Source: CAZJBS01 sp964544475 | Lineage (GTDB): Bacteria; CLD3; SB21 | DNA: 64,000 nucleotides | NCBI GenBank assembly: GCA_964544475.1 | Contig: CAZJBS010000004.1 | Span: 161,936 to 225,935, forward strand | Direction of reading: 5' to 3' | In this document: piece by piece, positions 26,574-36,748 of the stretch | How positions within the stretch are numbered: position 1 is the first letter of the stretch | Layout: the number at the start of each line of letters is the position of its first letter | Translations under genes and position numbers: made by a program | The notes under the pieces: model-generated | Seen by the model: only the letters and a program-made list of their open reading frames with translations | The model's database searches: none | Told to the model about the DNA's origin: nothing

Positions 26574-26612
26574 TTCTCGGTTCGACTACTCCTTTTCCTA
26601 AAGTTCCGCATC

Positions 26613-26641
26613 ATGATACGACAATTCATATGGAAATGCAA
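26613..26641 (-). promoter_or_regulatory. Sigma70-like promoter for the phosphatase-glgA-lpxA operon
   Basis: On the minus strand TTGCAT (26641-26636) is followed by a 17-bp spacer and TATCAT (26618-26613). Transcription would start near 26606, giving a leader of about 33 nt with AAAGGAG before ATG 26573. It is the only good match in this intergenic region. Confidence 0.45.
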
Positions 26642-26869
26642 GAAGGTCTATCATTCGTATTAATATCATTAATATGTACTTAGTAGTAATAGTCGTATAA
26701 CGCTGTGGAGATGTGAACAATGGCCCCAAAGAGCTTGTTTATTTTGAATTAATAAAAAAAAAGAATGTTGAAGATGCTCGGAGGTAGCGCCATAGAATGT
26801 TGATTTCGCTTGAATGACGACTTCCACAAGAGACCTTCCATGATTTTACCCACATCAAAGATAGAACCC

Positions 26870-26888
26870 TTCAACACTTACTGTTGAA
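26870..26888 (-). terminator. Stem-loop 3 bp after the sprA stop codon
   Basis: TTCAACA (26870-26876) and TGTTGAA (26882-26888) form a 7-bp stem with a 5-nt loop, immediately after the sprA TGA (26894-26892). No long U-tract follows on the minus strand, so it may stabilise the 3' end rather than act as a strong terminator. Confidence 0.45.
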
Positions 26889-26891
26889 AAA

Positions 26892-29800
26892 TCAGGTCCC
26901 AATGGAAATGTTGATTGTCAATCCGCCAAGGAAACGCGTGGTTGTTCCGGTTGTTTTCATTTTGTTGTTCTCATATTTGATAAACAACCCGCCGGTCAAT
27001 CGGTTGGTGAATGAATAGTCGACGCGCGGTTCAATGGACCAAGATCGGTCATCTGCTGTTTTTGATTTGGTGATTTGAGTTCTTGCATTGCCGGTGTAGA
27101 CAAAAGTCTTGCGCTTCGTATAATTGAAGGTGGAAGCGATTCGAACTTCATTGTCAAGTTTCTTCTTTTTCAAAAACCATAGAGGAAGCCTGAATCCACC
27201 ACGCTTCGAATAGGACAGCGTTGATGAAACGGTTTTGTTGTTTGTTGTCGTGCGTCCTGACAACTGTCGGGCGATATTGTCGGTATTGGAAAACGAGATG
27301 TTCTGGGACACATTGCCCTTCCACATCATGTCAATATTCAACTGAGGAAGAGTTCTGTTTGTGGTAATGCTTTCGACAGAGTAGAGTTTTCCGTTATCTT
27401 TAAACACACGCAGGCTCGTCATGTTCGACGTATCTCGGACGCCGCGGATGCTCTGGGCTTCCTTCTCACTGAAGGAAAAGCTGACGTTCATTGAGTTGGT
27501 GAAATTTGAAACCACAGAAAGCAGCGGCCACTTCCCGAGGTTATTGAGCCTAATCGTGATGTCAAATATCAGCGGAACCGGTTTAACCCATGGAAAGGGG
27601 CTTGATTGCGTAATGTTTCTGTTTTCGATGGCCAGAGTGTCATTGTAAGACAACGAGCGTCTTTCGGAATAATCGTATTTTAGATCTACAGTCATTAGCC
27701 CAAAATTAAAACCGTATCCGATTCCGTAAGCGAGGTTGCGGGTGGTCTGGTATTGAAATATCACTCTTGAACCCACAGAGTTCGTATCAATACTTTTTGA
27801 GTCAAATTGCCTGACCTGATCAAGATCCCACGCAAAAAGGTTTGATATGAAACCATTGCGGCGCGTCGTCGAATAACCGAACCACCGATAAGCGGCATCC
27901 GGATCCCGGCCTAGGCCTCCGATTTGATTGCTATTCTCGAAGGACAGGTTGATTCGGATATCGTTGATCGACGAAAGGGCTTTGGACCCAAATCCGGAAA
28001 GCCGTCCGCCAATCATCGCCAAGGCGGCCCCTCGGCTTTTGCTGGTATCTTGTTTGGCGCCTTTATCTTCTGAGCCGGTCGAAGCCTGTGTGCGATCGCG
28101 CCGCGTCTTCTTTCCATCATCGGAACCCCCTCGCCGCGTCGGCGTTTTGGTCCCCTTGGCCGTCCCGGTGAACATTCCGAAGAACTCACGTATTTTGAGG
28201 CTGCCGTCCAATTGTACGCGACGGTTTAACGATGAATTATGATAATAGTATGTCGACGCCGGTCGGGGACGCGTCGAGTTATGAGCAGAGCCATAAGTCA
28301 ATGAGTGGCTTACAAAACCCAGTGACGTGGGATTGTAGGTTAGGTTGAATGAATTGGTCGTTGAAAAATCACGATTGAAAATATAAGATACGGAATCAAT
28401 ACGATTCGCCCTCTTGACTGAATCGATCGGCGAGTCAAATGAGAAATCTTCAAAACCATCAAAGGGGTTCAATCCGGACAGAATACCTTGCAGTATCTGG
28501 CCCGAGGACAATCCTCGGAGATCGGTTTGATACTTGACGCTTATCGAAGATGTCAGCGACGGAAGCGGGGCCAGACTCATTCCGTATCCGCGGCTTGAAC
28601 CCAGTGTATGCTGCGTCGGTAACGCCCGGGGCAATCCCCGGTTACGTTCAACAGCTTCGGTCGTATTGGATGAGATAGAAAAATCGGTGGACACGCTCGT
28701 AACAAGACCGTAGTTGAAATCGGTTTCTCGAATGCTGCGAAAAAAGCTTCCAACATAAGGCGCCGATCCCATCGGAAACCAGGCAAAAAGCTTGAACGAT
28801 CTTCTTGGCAGCGGCAAATTGTATCCGACGCTGCTCGTCCACGAAGAAGATTTGTTCTTGACATACGCTGGCGAAGCGCTTTCCGAGATGTTGTAGGAAT
28901 AACTGGCGGCGACGTTATCGACCGTATAGCGCAATAACCAGTTGTTTTGATCACTCTTGGCTTTGGAGAATGAGAGATTGAAGCCCCTGGAGAGAGTTCT
29001 TGTGCGAACGGATGCATCGAAGTTTTCAGAAACATACAGCTCATTGAAAGCCGCCACGCTGTCGTTGACAAGAATTCTGATGTAAGCGGTGTCGGCTCCT
29101 GTCTCCCGTGCGATTCTGAGAGAGTCGGAAACTTCTTGAAACCGCGCCCTCAAATCGACCAAATTGAGTCGGTTTTGCTCCTTGGCGGAAGATGCGAGCA
29201 CATCAAAGATAAATTTCGGATCATCCTTCGAACCGGAAACACTGAAAGAGGCCGGCAGGCTTATTCCCCAACGTTCGATGTAGAATTTCTGAAGGTTTAC
29301 GGTGCCAGAAAAATTATAAGACTGGCGGGTGCTGCTTCCGGAGGAGATAGGATCCATAACAGATCTGAAATTGGCATTCCGGTATTCTGTCGACGCGCTC
29401 AGGCTCGCCAGATCAGCAATGGAAATAATCACGCCGGCTCTGGCGGCATCACCCGATTCATTGTTCACGTCACTCAACCGAAGTTCATTGATCCATAAAT
29501 CACCAGAGTAGGCAAATAGTTTGTCCGTGTTGATCACGCCGACGTAGAAATCCACAAGATTCGAAAGACTGGGCGCTCCCTTTATTCGAATCACCTTGCC
29601 ATGACCAATATCAAAGGTCCGCGTATTCGTGAGCGAATCCAGCTCAACCGATGAGTCATATTTGAGCGCCGTCAGTTCCTCAAAAACAATGTCTATCGAA
29701 TTGCGGCTGACAGCCCAATCCGCGAACAAGGGCTGTTCAATCTCGTAATAGTTGTTTTGGTTGCTCCCGAAGCGCATGAAGAAACGAATCGGACTGAAAT

Positions 29801-32800
29801 TGGTGTTCTCATTTTCGGAAGGTAAAACCAACGTGCCGGTTGGTCTCGTCTCACCATGAACAAACATTCGCATGCGCCCATAATTGAGGACGGTCGGCTT
29901 GAGATCGGCTTTCTTCCAGATGATCGCCCGGGCCCCTCCGGGCAGTTCATTGAGCCTCAGAACCAACGATTGCTCACGCACCTTTCGCCGGTCCGATCCG
30001 GACTGGCCGGACACATACTCATTCTTCAACCCGGGCGGTTGATTCGTGGCGTACTCTATCGACTCTTCCGTATTTATGCTGGAGATTTCGACAATCCGGT
30101 CTCTTTTGGTTGGATCAATCTGCTTGCCATTGGGAGGAATAATGATACCATCCGGGCTGTCCGTATGAAAAAGCCACTGACTGCTTACGAACTGGGGTTC
30201 CGCAATGCGTATGTGAACCAGCGTATCTTGCGTGTTGCCGGCAGACAGCCAGAAGCGCACATTTGTGAAATTGGTAAACAGATTGGCGTCATTAATCGTC
30301 GTATCCGGTCGCGTGACTGGAATTCGCAGAAGGATCCAGCCCTTCTTGCTCCGACCGGCTATCAACGACGGATCGATACGAGATGTGTCCAAAGGAATCG
30401 TGTAACGAAAATACGCATTCTTTGTGTCGAGACCACTGTTGCCGTTGTTGTTGTTCAAGTCCTCTGTATCGCCAACTTTTGTTCCATCGATGGCATTTTT
30501 TTCCAACCCATTCACTTTGATTTTCAAGATGCCGTTGCTGTCAAGCGAGTTGACAAGTCTTTTTGGATCCCGAGCCAGGCTTTCATCCCAGTTGTCCCCA
30601 AACGGATCTTCCCCCGCGTTGCGGGCCACATCGATGAAGCCCCACGGATACAAAACTTGAAGCGAATCCACCTGCCGCCGTAGTTCGACCGACAGCGATT
30701 CATACGACGAATTCGGAGGGATTCCAAGACCCACCAGTACCGCTTCTTCTTCCGCATCGTTCTTGCCGTCGAGACCCTTGTCCTCGGCATCCGTTACATA
30801 TATGTTTTGAATGTTTCTGATTTCGGTGTTTAGTCGGTTTCCGTCATTGTCGTTTTGGTTTTCAGAAATGGCGCCCAATTCCACACTGAGAAATCCGGAA
30901 TGGCTAAAGGTCTTCAGCCAGAACTCGACGAACCTCGTGTCAGCCAGCTCATTCCGCGCGGAACTCGAGAAACCTCTCATCAAGCCTCCCCATGATTTCG
31001 AAATACCGCCGAGCGAATCGCGTTTCGGTTTGAACGCAATGCCCATCGTCGTTACAAGCTCTGTCTGGGGCGTCTCAATAAGCGAAATGTCTTCTCGATT
31101 GTCCTGGGCTTGATACCACACAATCTTTCCACGATCATACGGGCTACGCTCGACAGGTGTGCTGGCCAGGCTCCATGACCGACGGATCGTCCCCAGAGGA
31201 AACGTCCGTTTTATGGCCTCAAAATCGTCAATATACGCCACGCCGTTTTCGTCATCTTTCAGAAGACCGTTGCTGGTATTGGCGGATGGAAACAGTCTGG
31301 CGTACTCTCCTTTGAGAGTGATTTTGGAAGGTTGGTTCGTATTGACCAATGGGAGGAAATTTGCAAGTCGAGTCAGATATTTGGCGTCAAAATCCAGGAC
31401 AGTATTTACATCCCAAACAAAGTTTCTGAACGGCTCTTCTCCCAATTGGACCCGCTTATTGATAGTCGATTGACTAAAAAGAATGCCGGTCGTACCGATG
31501 AAAGAATTGGCTCCAAGCCCGAGTTCTCCCAAACCATACTCGGCTCTGGCCCCAAAGAGTGACTTCTTTTCGAATGTGAATATGTCAGCGTTTTCATAGC
31601 GAATCTCTATGTTTGCGTTGGGCAGAGTCGCCCGCCGGTCCTGCAAAGTAATGGTACCGGAGAAATAGTCAATGGTATATCCGATGTCCTTTTCCAGTTG
31701 TTCGCCACCCAGAAGAACCTCCTCACTGCCTTCGAGCACATTGATACCAAGGCGAATCGTGGAGGATTTTTGTTTTGTGATCACGGTAATTCTGAATGTT
31801 GAATCGGACTCATATCTCTGCCTTAAGTTGTTGTCCCTGGCCGCGTCATAAATTCTGGGAAACCGTATCGTGTCATCCCCGGCTTTGGTGGGGTAGCTCT
31901 CTTCCTTGAAACCCGAAAGTTGGTGTGTTGTGTCCGGGTCAAAAGGACGGAGGCGGGGAAAAACAAGGACGCCCTCAGGAAAACCCGGTCTCTTGATGAT
32001 GGGATCATCAATGACATTGACCGCACCGGAAGCGTTTTCTTCATCAAGATGCAGAATCTGTAGCAGGCTGACAAGCTCGCCCCTGCTGTTCAAAATAGAG
32101 TTTTGATCCTGTGATGTTCCTGTGGCAGACTTCGATTTGTAAGTGATCACGAGGGTCTTCAGGTCTTCCTGGGTAATACCCCCAAAATCATATACGTTCT
32201 TGAGCTCAAGGTCCCATGTCGGATGAGAAGGCTGGTTCTTATCAACCCACAGGAGCTTCAACTGATAATAGGGTTTGTCGGACTTCGTTCCATCCTGCCC
32301 ATACCTTGTGTTCGAGGTCTCATACATGACAGCCAGTTTGTCGTCGTCATTCAGCGGATAGGATAAACTCAGTATGCCATATTGCGCACTGTATGTGAAG
32401 TCACCATCGCTTTCCTTCAATTCCACAAAAGGCCCCCTTTGCATTAGCGGATCCTGAAGCAATATCGCATCATCGGTCAAATCAAAGGAACCCGGCGATC
32501 TCAGAAGGTCGTCATTAACCAGCGCACGGCCGTCGATCTTTGGAGCGTTTGGATCATTCAGAAGCGCGCCGTTTGACTTGAAAACACGTATGGTTCGGAT
32601 TTGGTTGGCCGGATCGGCCACAGGCAGGCGGCTGTTCGGATCGTAATCTTCGAATTTCTCGCGATAAGCGTCTCCAAGAAAGAAGAATTTTGCTTTAGCG
32701 TAGTCGTAGAAAACCTTGGTGATGGGCTGGGCAATTCCGTCGGAAGAATTGAATGTAATTTTTGATTTTTCACCTCGTTGGATGCTGGCAATCGTCGTGA

Positions 32801-33944
32801 GATTCAGGTCTCCGATTTTGAACAGCGCCTTGACACCAAAAAGACCCTTGTTGTGTACTCCCGCGGTCACAAGTTCGGTCCCCGGCAAAGACAACTCGAT
32901 GTTCCCGGCTTCCAGTTTTTGCAGAATTTCATCATCATACCCGGTGTATGTCAGACGAATGTTGTTTTCAAAATCGAATTCCCGCTCACTGTCTTGATCG
33001 ATCAATATTTCGACTTTTTTTCCAATCGTTCCCCTCAAATTGAACTGTTGCTTTTGTTCGAATTTTGGAGTTACAGATGAGTTCTTACCGGTGGTCGTAT
33101 TGATATTGGAGGTCTTTTCCTTGGCCACAGATACATTGAGATTGATATTGCCAGACGCCTCCACGGCAACTTCATCGCCGCCGAATATCTTTTGAAACGT
33201 TTCATTGGTGGTGACCGATGCGCTGAAAAGGCGGACGGCGCCAGACCGTAACTCTTCTTTGGCCGAAAGAGTTGTTACAACTGTTTTCGTAAAGACATTT
33301 CGCATTTCGTTCTTGAGATTATATGCAAGGTATTCGTCCCGCGATACGGTCGTGACGTCCTTAAATGCGGATTCCTTACTTCCGTACTTGTCTTCGAAAC
33401 GGTAAGTTCTAAGCGCGGAATCTATCGAAACAGTTATTCGGTATCCCGGAAGCGAGGTGTGGGTTTGGGAGAAGTCGACAATCGGTCCTCTCATTAGAAA
33501 GTATCCGCGGTTCGGGTCAATGGACACACGTCCCAGATCCACAAACGGATACAACAAGAAGGGTCCCTCTCTGGCAACCGTCATAGGAGACAAGATTGCA
33601 TTGGCTGACGAATCGATCGTCTGTGTTATCAAACCCTGGAGCTCTGAATTCATCCCCATTTTGTCACTGACGCTGCCAATCAGTGCGGATAGAAAAGACT
33701 CGGCGCTTCTCACCAGCACCGCTTTTGTTTCAGCGGGGATGAATGCGGTATCGGTGGCCGCGCCAAGGATAGGTTTGGCAACCGTGTCCCTCATGGATCC
33801 TGACTGCGTTGAATCAACGGTTTTCGGGACGGCGATTCCGGCCGTATCAATATTCTGGGCCTGCGTCGATTCAGCCGCGGCTAGCAGAAAAAAGAAAGAA
33901 GACGATGCGAGTATCAGAAGCACGCCGTGCACGCCAAGACGCAC
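26892..33944 (-). CDS. sprA: Cell-surface protein SprA, type IX secretion outer-membrane translocon
   Basis: This 2350-residue protein has the family's usual giant length. It begins with a signal segment (LGVHGVLLILASSSFFFLL). SprA forms the very large beta-barrel through which type IX cargo crosses the outer membrane. Visible hallmarks are the repeated N-terminal blocks around GNINLNVSVAKEKTSNIN and KKVEILIDQDSEREFDFENN, LPGTELVTAGVHNKGLFGVK near 355, DENGVAYIDDFEAIKR near 900, and long alternating beta-strand stretches to the C-terminus. The start is GTG 33944; the frame is open a little further upstream. The last residues, LTINISIGT, look like a terminal barrel strand. Two proteins with type IX sorting domains lie in this same window. 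Confidence 0.93.
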   Translation of the reverse strand: MRLGVHGVLLILASSSFFFLLAAAESTQAQNIDTAGIAVPKTVDSTQSGSMRDTVAKPILGAATDTAFIPAETKAVLVRSAESFLSALIGSVSDKMGMNSELQGLITQTIDSSANAILSPMTVAREGPFLLYPFVDLGRVSIDPNRGYFLMRGPIVDFSQTHTSLPGYRITVSIDSALRTYRFEDKYGSKESAFKDVTTVSRDEYLAYNLKNEMRNVFTKTVVTTLSAKEELRSGAVRLFSASVTTNETFQKIFGGDEVAVEASGNINLNVSVAKEKTSNINTTTGKNSSVTPKFEQKQQFNLRGTIGKKVEILIDQDSEREFDFENNIRLTYTGYDDEILQKLEAGNIELSLPGTELVTAGVHNKGLFGVKALFKIGDLNLTTIASIQRGEKSKITFNSSDGIAQPITKVFYDYAKAKFFFLGDAYREKFEDYDPNSRLPVADPANQIRTIRVFKSNGALLNDPNAPKIDGRALVNDDLLRSPGSFDLTDDAILLQDPLMQRGPFVELKESDGDFTYSAQYGILSLSYPLNDDDKLAVMYETSNTRYGQDGTKSDKPYYQLKLLWVDKNQPSHPTWDLELKNVYDFGGITQEDLKTLVITYKSKSATGTSQDQNSILNSRGELVSLLQILHLDEENASGAVNVIDDPIIKRPGFPEGVLVFPRLRPFDPDTTHQLSGFKEESYPTKAGDDTIRFPRIYDAARDNNLRQRYESDSTFRITVITKQKSSTIRLGINVLEGSEEVLLGGEQLEKDIGYTIDYFSGTITLQDRRATLPNANIEIRYENADIFTFEKKSLFGARAEYGLGELGLGANSFIGTTGILFSQSTINKRVQLGEEPFRNFVWDVNTVLDFDAKYLTRLANFLPLVNTNQPSKITLKGEYARLFPSANTSNGLLKDDENGVAYIDDFEAIKRTFPLGTIRRSWSLASTPVERSPYDRGKIVWYQAQDNREDISLIETPQTELVTTMGIAFKPKRDSLGGISKSWGGLMRGFSSSARNELADTRFVEFWLKTFSHSGFLSVELGAISENQNDNDGNRLNTEIRNIQNIYVTDAEDKGLDGKNDAEEEAVLVGLGIPPNSSYESLSVELRRQVDSLQVLYPWGFIDVARNAGEDPFGDNWDESLARDPKRLVNSLDSNGILKIKVNGLEKNAIDGTKVGDTEDLNNNNGNSGLDTKNAYFRYTIPLDTSRIDPSLIAGRSKKGWILLRIPVTRPDTTINDANLFTNFTNVRFWLSAGNTQDTLVHIRIAEPQFVSSQWLFHTDSPDGIIIPPNGKQIDPTKRDRIVEISSINTEESIEYATNQPPGLKNEYVSGQSGSDRRKVREQSLVLRLNELPGGARAIIWKKADLKPTVLNYGRMRMFVHGETRPTGTLVLPSENENTNFSPIRFFMRFGSNQNNYYEIEQPLFADWAVSRNSIDIVFEELTALKYDSSVELDSLTNTRTFDIGHGKVIRIKGAPSLSNLVDFYVGVINTDKLFAYSGDLWINELRLSDVNNESGDAARAGVIISIADLASLSASTEYRNANFRSVMDPISSGSSTRQSYNFSGTVNLQKFYIERWGISLPASFSVSGSKDDPKFIFDVLASSAKEQNRLNLVDLRARFQEVSDSLRIARETGADTAYIRILVNDSVAAFNELYVSENFDASVRTRTLSRGFNLSFSKAKSDQNNWLLRYTVDNVAASYSYNISESASPAYVKNKSSSWTSSVGYNLPLPRRSFKLFAWFPMGSAPYVGSFFRSIRETDFNYGLVTSVSTDFSISSNTTEAVERNRGLPRALPTQHTLGSSRGYGMSLAPLPSLTSSISVKYQTDLRGLSSGQILQGILSGLNPFDGFEDFSFDSPIDSVKRANRIDSVSYIFNRDFSTTNSFNLTYNPTSLGFVSHSLTYGSAHNSTRPRPASTYYYHNSSLNRRVQLDGSLKIREFFGMFTGTAKGTKTPTRRGGSDDGKKTRRDRTQASTGSEDKGAKQDTSKSRGAALAMIGGRLSGFGSKALSSINDIRINLSFENSNQIGGLGRDPDAAYRWFGYSTTRRNGFISNLFAWDLDQVRQFDSKSIDTNSVGSRVIFQYQTTRNLAYGIGYGFNFGLMTVDLKYDYSERRSLSYNDTLAIENRNITQSSPFPWVKPVPLIFDITIRLNNLGKWPLLSVVSNFTNSMNVSFSFSEKEAQSIRGVRDTSNMTSLRVFKDNGKLYSVESITTNRTLPQLNIDMMWKGNVSQNISFSNTDNIARQLSGRTTTNNKTVSSTLSYSKRGGFRLPLWFLKKKKLDNEVRIASTFNYTKRKTFVYTGNARTQITKSKTADDRSWSIEPRVDYSFTNRLTGGLFIKYENNKMKTTGTTTRFLGGLTINISIGT

Positions 33945-34114
33945 AAATTCACCATCCTGATCATTGAGAAAAGAGAAGCAGATTCAGTTCCTGACAATTC
34001 TACTATAGGAATATGCAGGCTGTAGCAAGAAACGTTACGCGGCACTCCGGGCTTGGTAGTTGTACATGCGGGTTAAGTTAGCCAAAGGAGTCTTTCATAT
34101 CAAGAAAAATGTCT

Positions 34115-34786
34115 CTATGAAACCGGTCGTTTGGACACCACAAGCAAGTGTCCGTCTTGCGCAGTCTCGTATAGTGGACATTCGGACAATGGATGGACGG
34201 CGACGTCGTATCGGTGTTTCGTGAATTCCCGGTCCATTTCCTCCCGGAAATTCTTACCTTTCAAGAAGAGCATCTTGCCGCCAGGCCTCAGGAGAGGCTC
34301 GCTCATTTTTAACAACCCGGCGAGTTTCTTGACCGCCCTGGCTGTTACATAATCAAAGACACGATGGAACGCGGCTGAGCGGCTATGTCGTTCTACATTG
34401 TCTCCCACAATTTCGAGGCGATCAAAACCCAGTTCACTCTTGACGAGGTTCAAGAATGAAGCTTTCTTCTGTACGGATTCAAACAAAACAAACCTCGTTG
34501 ATGGGGACAAGATCTTAACTGGAATTGCCGGAAATCCACCACCCGATCCGATATCAGCGACCTGATCGCCGGCCCCAAGTCGGACGTAATATGCAACGGC
34601 AAGGGAGTTCAAGAAATGCCTTTCCAGAAGATCATTCTCCCTTCTTGAGACCAGATTAATTTTCTTATTCCAATGTCTCAGCAATTCATGAAAACCGATG
34701 AAACACCTCATCTGTGTTTCATCCAGAGGTCCAAAGCTTTTTTCGACAGTATTAAAGAAACGTCTGATCGAGTCTTCAAATCTCAT
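34115..34786 (-). CDS. rsmG: 16S rRNA (guanine-527-N7)-methyltransferase
   Basis: RsmG methylates G527 of 16S rRNA with S-adenosylmethionine. At 223 residues it is standard length. Visible are NLVSRRENDLLERHFLNSLA and the SAM-binding loop DIGSGGGFPAIPVKI. It overlaps mnmG by 4 bp, the classic gidA-gidB arrangement near the origin. In many bacteria parA-parB follow rsmG; here the next gene on the strand is sprA after a 170-bp gap. Confidence 0.95.
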   Translation of the reverse strand: MRFEDSIRRFFNTVEKSFGPLDETQMRCFIGFHELLRHWNKKINLVSRRENDLLERHFLNSLAVAYYVRLGAGDQVADIGSGGGFPAIPVKILSPSTRFVLFESVQKKASFLNLVKSELGFDRLEIVGDNVERHSRSAAFHRVFDYVTARAVKKLAGLLKMSEPLLRPGGKMLFLKGKNFREEMDREFTKHRYDVAVHPLSECPLYETAQDGHLLVVSKRPVS

Positions 34787-36687
34787 GCAGATTCCGCGTT
34801 GCTTGAATTGCGATTTCCCTTTTCGAGGTAAACCAAAATCAGAGAGATGTCGGCCGGCGTGACACCGGAAATACGACTGGCTTGCCCGACACTTTCTGGT
34901 CGAACCCTTGACAGCTTATCCACAGCTTCCGACGATAGCGATCTTACCGAGCGATAATCGAATCGGGGCGGAATCCGCTTATTTTCCAGTTTCTCAAAAC
35001 GAGCGACTTGTTCCGATTGCCGTTTCAAGTACCCCTCGTACTTGAGACTCACATCGATTTCCTGCAGAACATGCCTATCCTGAAGGCAATAACGTACTTC
35101 GTCAGGAATCAAGCCATCCAGGAACGCAGACATGGCCTCCATACTTACCTCTGGCCGGCGAAGCAGTTTCTGCAAAGGCTCAGCTTCCAATAGAGGGCTG
35201 GACGCAATCTTCTCAAGGAAAGAGTTAACTTGGCCGGGAGCCAGAGACGCGCGGTTGATCCATTCCATGGCTCTTTTGACGGACGTATTCTTTTTGTGAT
35301 AACGTTCGTATTGTCGATCAGATACAAGCCCTACTTGAAATCCCATTTCCGTCAATCTAAAATCCGCATTATCCTGTCTTAGGAGCAGACGATACTCGGC
35401 GAGGGAAGTGAATATCCGGTAAGGCTCCAACGTGCTCTTGTTGACTAAGTCATCGATGAGCACCCCAATGTATGCTTCGTTTCTCCGGAGCACGATCGGA
35501 TCTTTGCCGGACACATGAAGAGCAGCGTTGATTCCAGCCATGATCCCCTGAGCTCCGGCTTCTTCATATCCAGACGTTCCGTTTATCTGGCCAGCCAAGA
35601 ACAACCCACCAAGCGCCTTAGATTCCATGGTGAGTTGCAGTTGATACGGAGGAAAGAAGTCGTATTCTACAGCATACCCCGGTCTAATGACACACACGTT
35701 TTCCAAACCCCTTACAGTTCGCAGCGCTTCGTACTGGATTCGTTGTGGCAGACTCGTCGAAAAACCGTTAACGTAGTACTCATTTGACTGATAGCCCTCC
35801 GGCTCAAGGAAAATTTGGTGTCGTTCCTTGTCCGCAAAACGACTGATCTTGTCTTCGATTGACGGGCAATATCGTGGACCAACTCCTCTTATCCTCCCCG
35901 TATACATCGGGGACTCATCAAACCCCCTTCTTAAGGCCTCGTGAGTCAAACTCGAGGTGTGTGTTAAGTGACACGGAACCTGAGGGTTCTGAATTCGATC
36001 GGTTTGCCAACTGAAAGGGACAGGAGGATCTTCCCCATGTTGCGCCTGGCAGACGGAGAAGTCAATTGAGTCTTTGTGAATTCTGGGTGGCGTTCCTGTT
36101 TTTAGGCGGCCACATTGAAAACCATAAGCCACCAAAGCTTCCGTTATGCCTTTCGCTGGTTTTTCTCCGTATCGACCAGCTTTCTCTTCATGAAGGCCGA
36201 TGTGAATGACACCGTTGAGGAATGTCCCGCAAGTAAGGATGACCGCCTTAGCCCGAACCACAGATCCATCCTCAACCACTACTCCGACGACACGGTTAAG
36301 CTCCACAACTATGTCAATGACATTTCCAGAAACAACAGCGAGGTTCTCGAGACAGCTTAATGCTTGTTGCACATGATGCGGATACAAAGCCCTGTCTACC
36401 TGAGCGCGTGGAGACCAAACAGCGGGTCCTCGCGAGAGATTGAGCATTCGAAACTGCATTCCAGACAAATCCGTTACGCGACCCATGATTCCCCCAAGCG
36501 CATCTATTTCTTTTACAAGGTGTCCCTTTGCTGTTCCACCAATTGCAGGATTACAGGAAAGAACTCCAATTCGACCAGCATCCATGCTGATCAATAGCGT
36601 CCGGCACCCCATTCTCGCTCCTGCGTGGGCCGCTTCATACCCAGCGTGACCGCCACCAACCACAACTATGTCATATTCTGTCTGCAT
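34783..36687 (-). CDS. mnmG: tRNA uridine-34 carboxymethylaminomethyl-modification enzyme, FAD subunit
   Basis: MnmG acts with MnmE to place the cmnm5 group on wobble uridine 34 of certain tRNAs. ATG 36687 gives 634 residues beginning MQTEYDIVVVGGGHAGYEAA with the FAD-binding GGGHAG. The motif GQINGTSGYEEAGAQG lies about two-thirds along, and the C-terminal helical domain that contacts MnmE follows. The longer frame starting at 36759 would translate through both parS sites and is rejected. mnmE lies directly upstream, so both subunits are encoded together. A parS site lies 8 bp before the start. Confidence 0.96.
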   Translation of the reverse strand: MQTEYDIVVVGGGHAGYEAAHAGARMGCRTLLISMDAGRIGVLSCNPAIGGTAKGHLVKEIDALGGIMGRVTDLSGMQFRMLNLSRGPAVWSPRAQVDRALYPHHVQQALSCLENLAVVSGNVIDIVVELNRVVGVVVEDGSVVRAKAVILTCGTFLNGVIHIGLHEEKAGRYGEKPAKGITEALVAYGFQCGRLKTGTPPRIHKDSIDFSVCQAQHGEDPPVPFSWQTDRIQNPQVPCHLTHTSSLTHEALRRGFDESPMYTGRIRGVGPRYCPSIEDKISRFADKERHQIFLEPEGYQSNEYYVNGFSTSLPQRIQYEALRTVRGLENVCVIRPGYAVEYDFFPPYQLQLTMESKALGGLFLAGQINGTSGYEEAGAQGIMAGINAALHVSGKDPIVLRRNEAYIGVLIDDLVNKSTLEPYRIFTSLAEYRLLLRQDNADFRLTEMGFQVGLVSDRQYERYHKKNTSVKRAMEWINRASLAPGQVNSFLEKIASSPLLEAEPLQKLLRRPEVSMEAMSAFLDGLIPDEVRYCLQDRHVLQEIDVSLKYEGYLKRQSEQVARFEKLENKRIPPRFDYRSVRSLSSEAVDKLSRVRPESVGQASRISGVTPADISLILVYLEKGNRNSSNAESA

Positions 36688-36694
36688 ATAGTTA

Positions 36695-36710
36695 GGTTTC
36701 ACGTGAAACA
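36695..36710. promoter_or_regulatory. parS: parS centromere site 1
   Basis: The site matches 15 of 16 bases of the universal ParB-binding sequence TGTTTCACGTGAAACA; only the first base differs. The 14-bp core GTTTCACGTGAAAC is a perfect palindrome. It lies in the leader of mnmG, between two origin-linked genes, where parS clusters commonly occur. Confidence 0.9.
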
Positions 36711-36732
36711 ATAAAGATAAATAAATCTTTTT

Positions 36733-36748
36733 TGTTTCACGTGAAACA
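36733..36748. promoter_or_regulatory. parS: parS centromere site 2
   Basis: This is an exact 16/16 match to TGTTTCACGTGAAACA. It abuts the mnmE stop codon (36749-36751) and is centred 38 bp from site 1. ParB nucleates here and spreads on flanking DNA for chromosome segregation. No parA or parB gene lies in this window. Confidence 0.95.

Larger units (their letters stand above)
26574..26891. other. AT-rich intergenic region between sprA and the phosphatase operon
   Basis: These 318 bp hold the candidate promoter (26613-26641), an A-run at 26754-26763 and the sprA-end hairpin (26870-26888). I see no coding frame or RNA gene in the remainder. Confidence 0.6.

Noticed and set aside
29856..30683. 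275-residue plus-strand frame inside sprA
   Set aside because: It is antisense to a well-supported SprA coding region, with no domain or start signal; an overlapping gene is unlikely.
33945..34114. sprA promoter (TTGCTA ... TATAGT on the minus strand)
   Set aside because: The spacing is 15 bp, outside the good range, and other AT-rich hexamers nearby are equally plausible.
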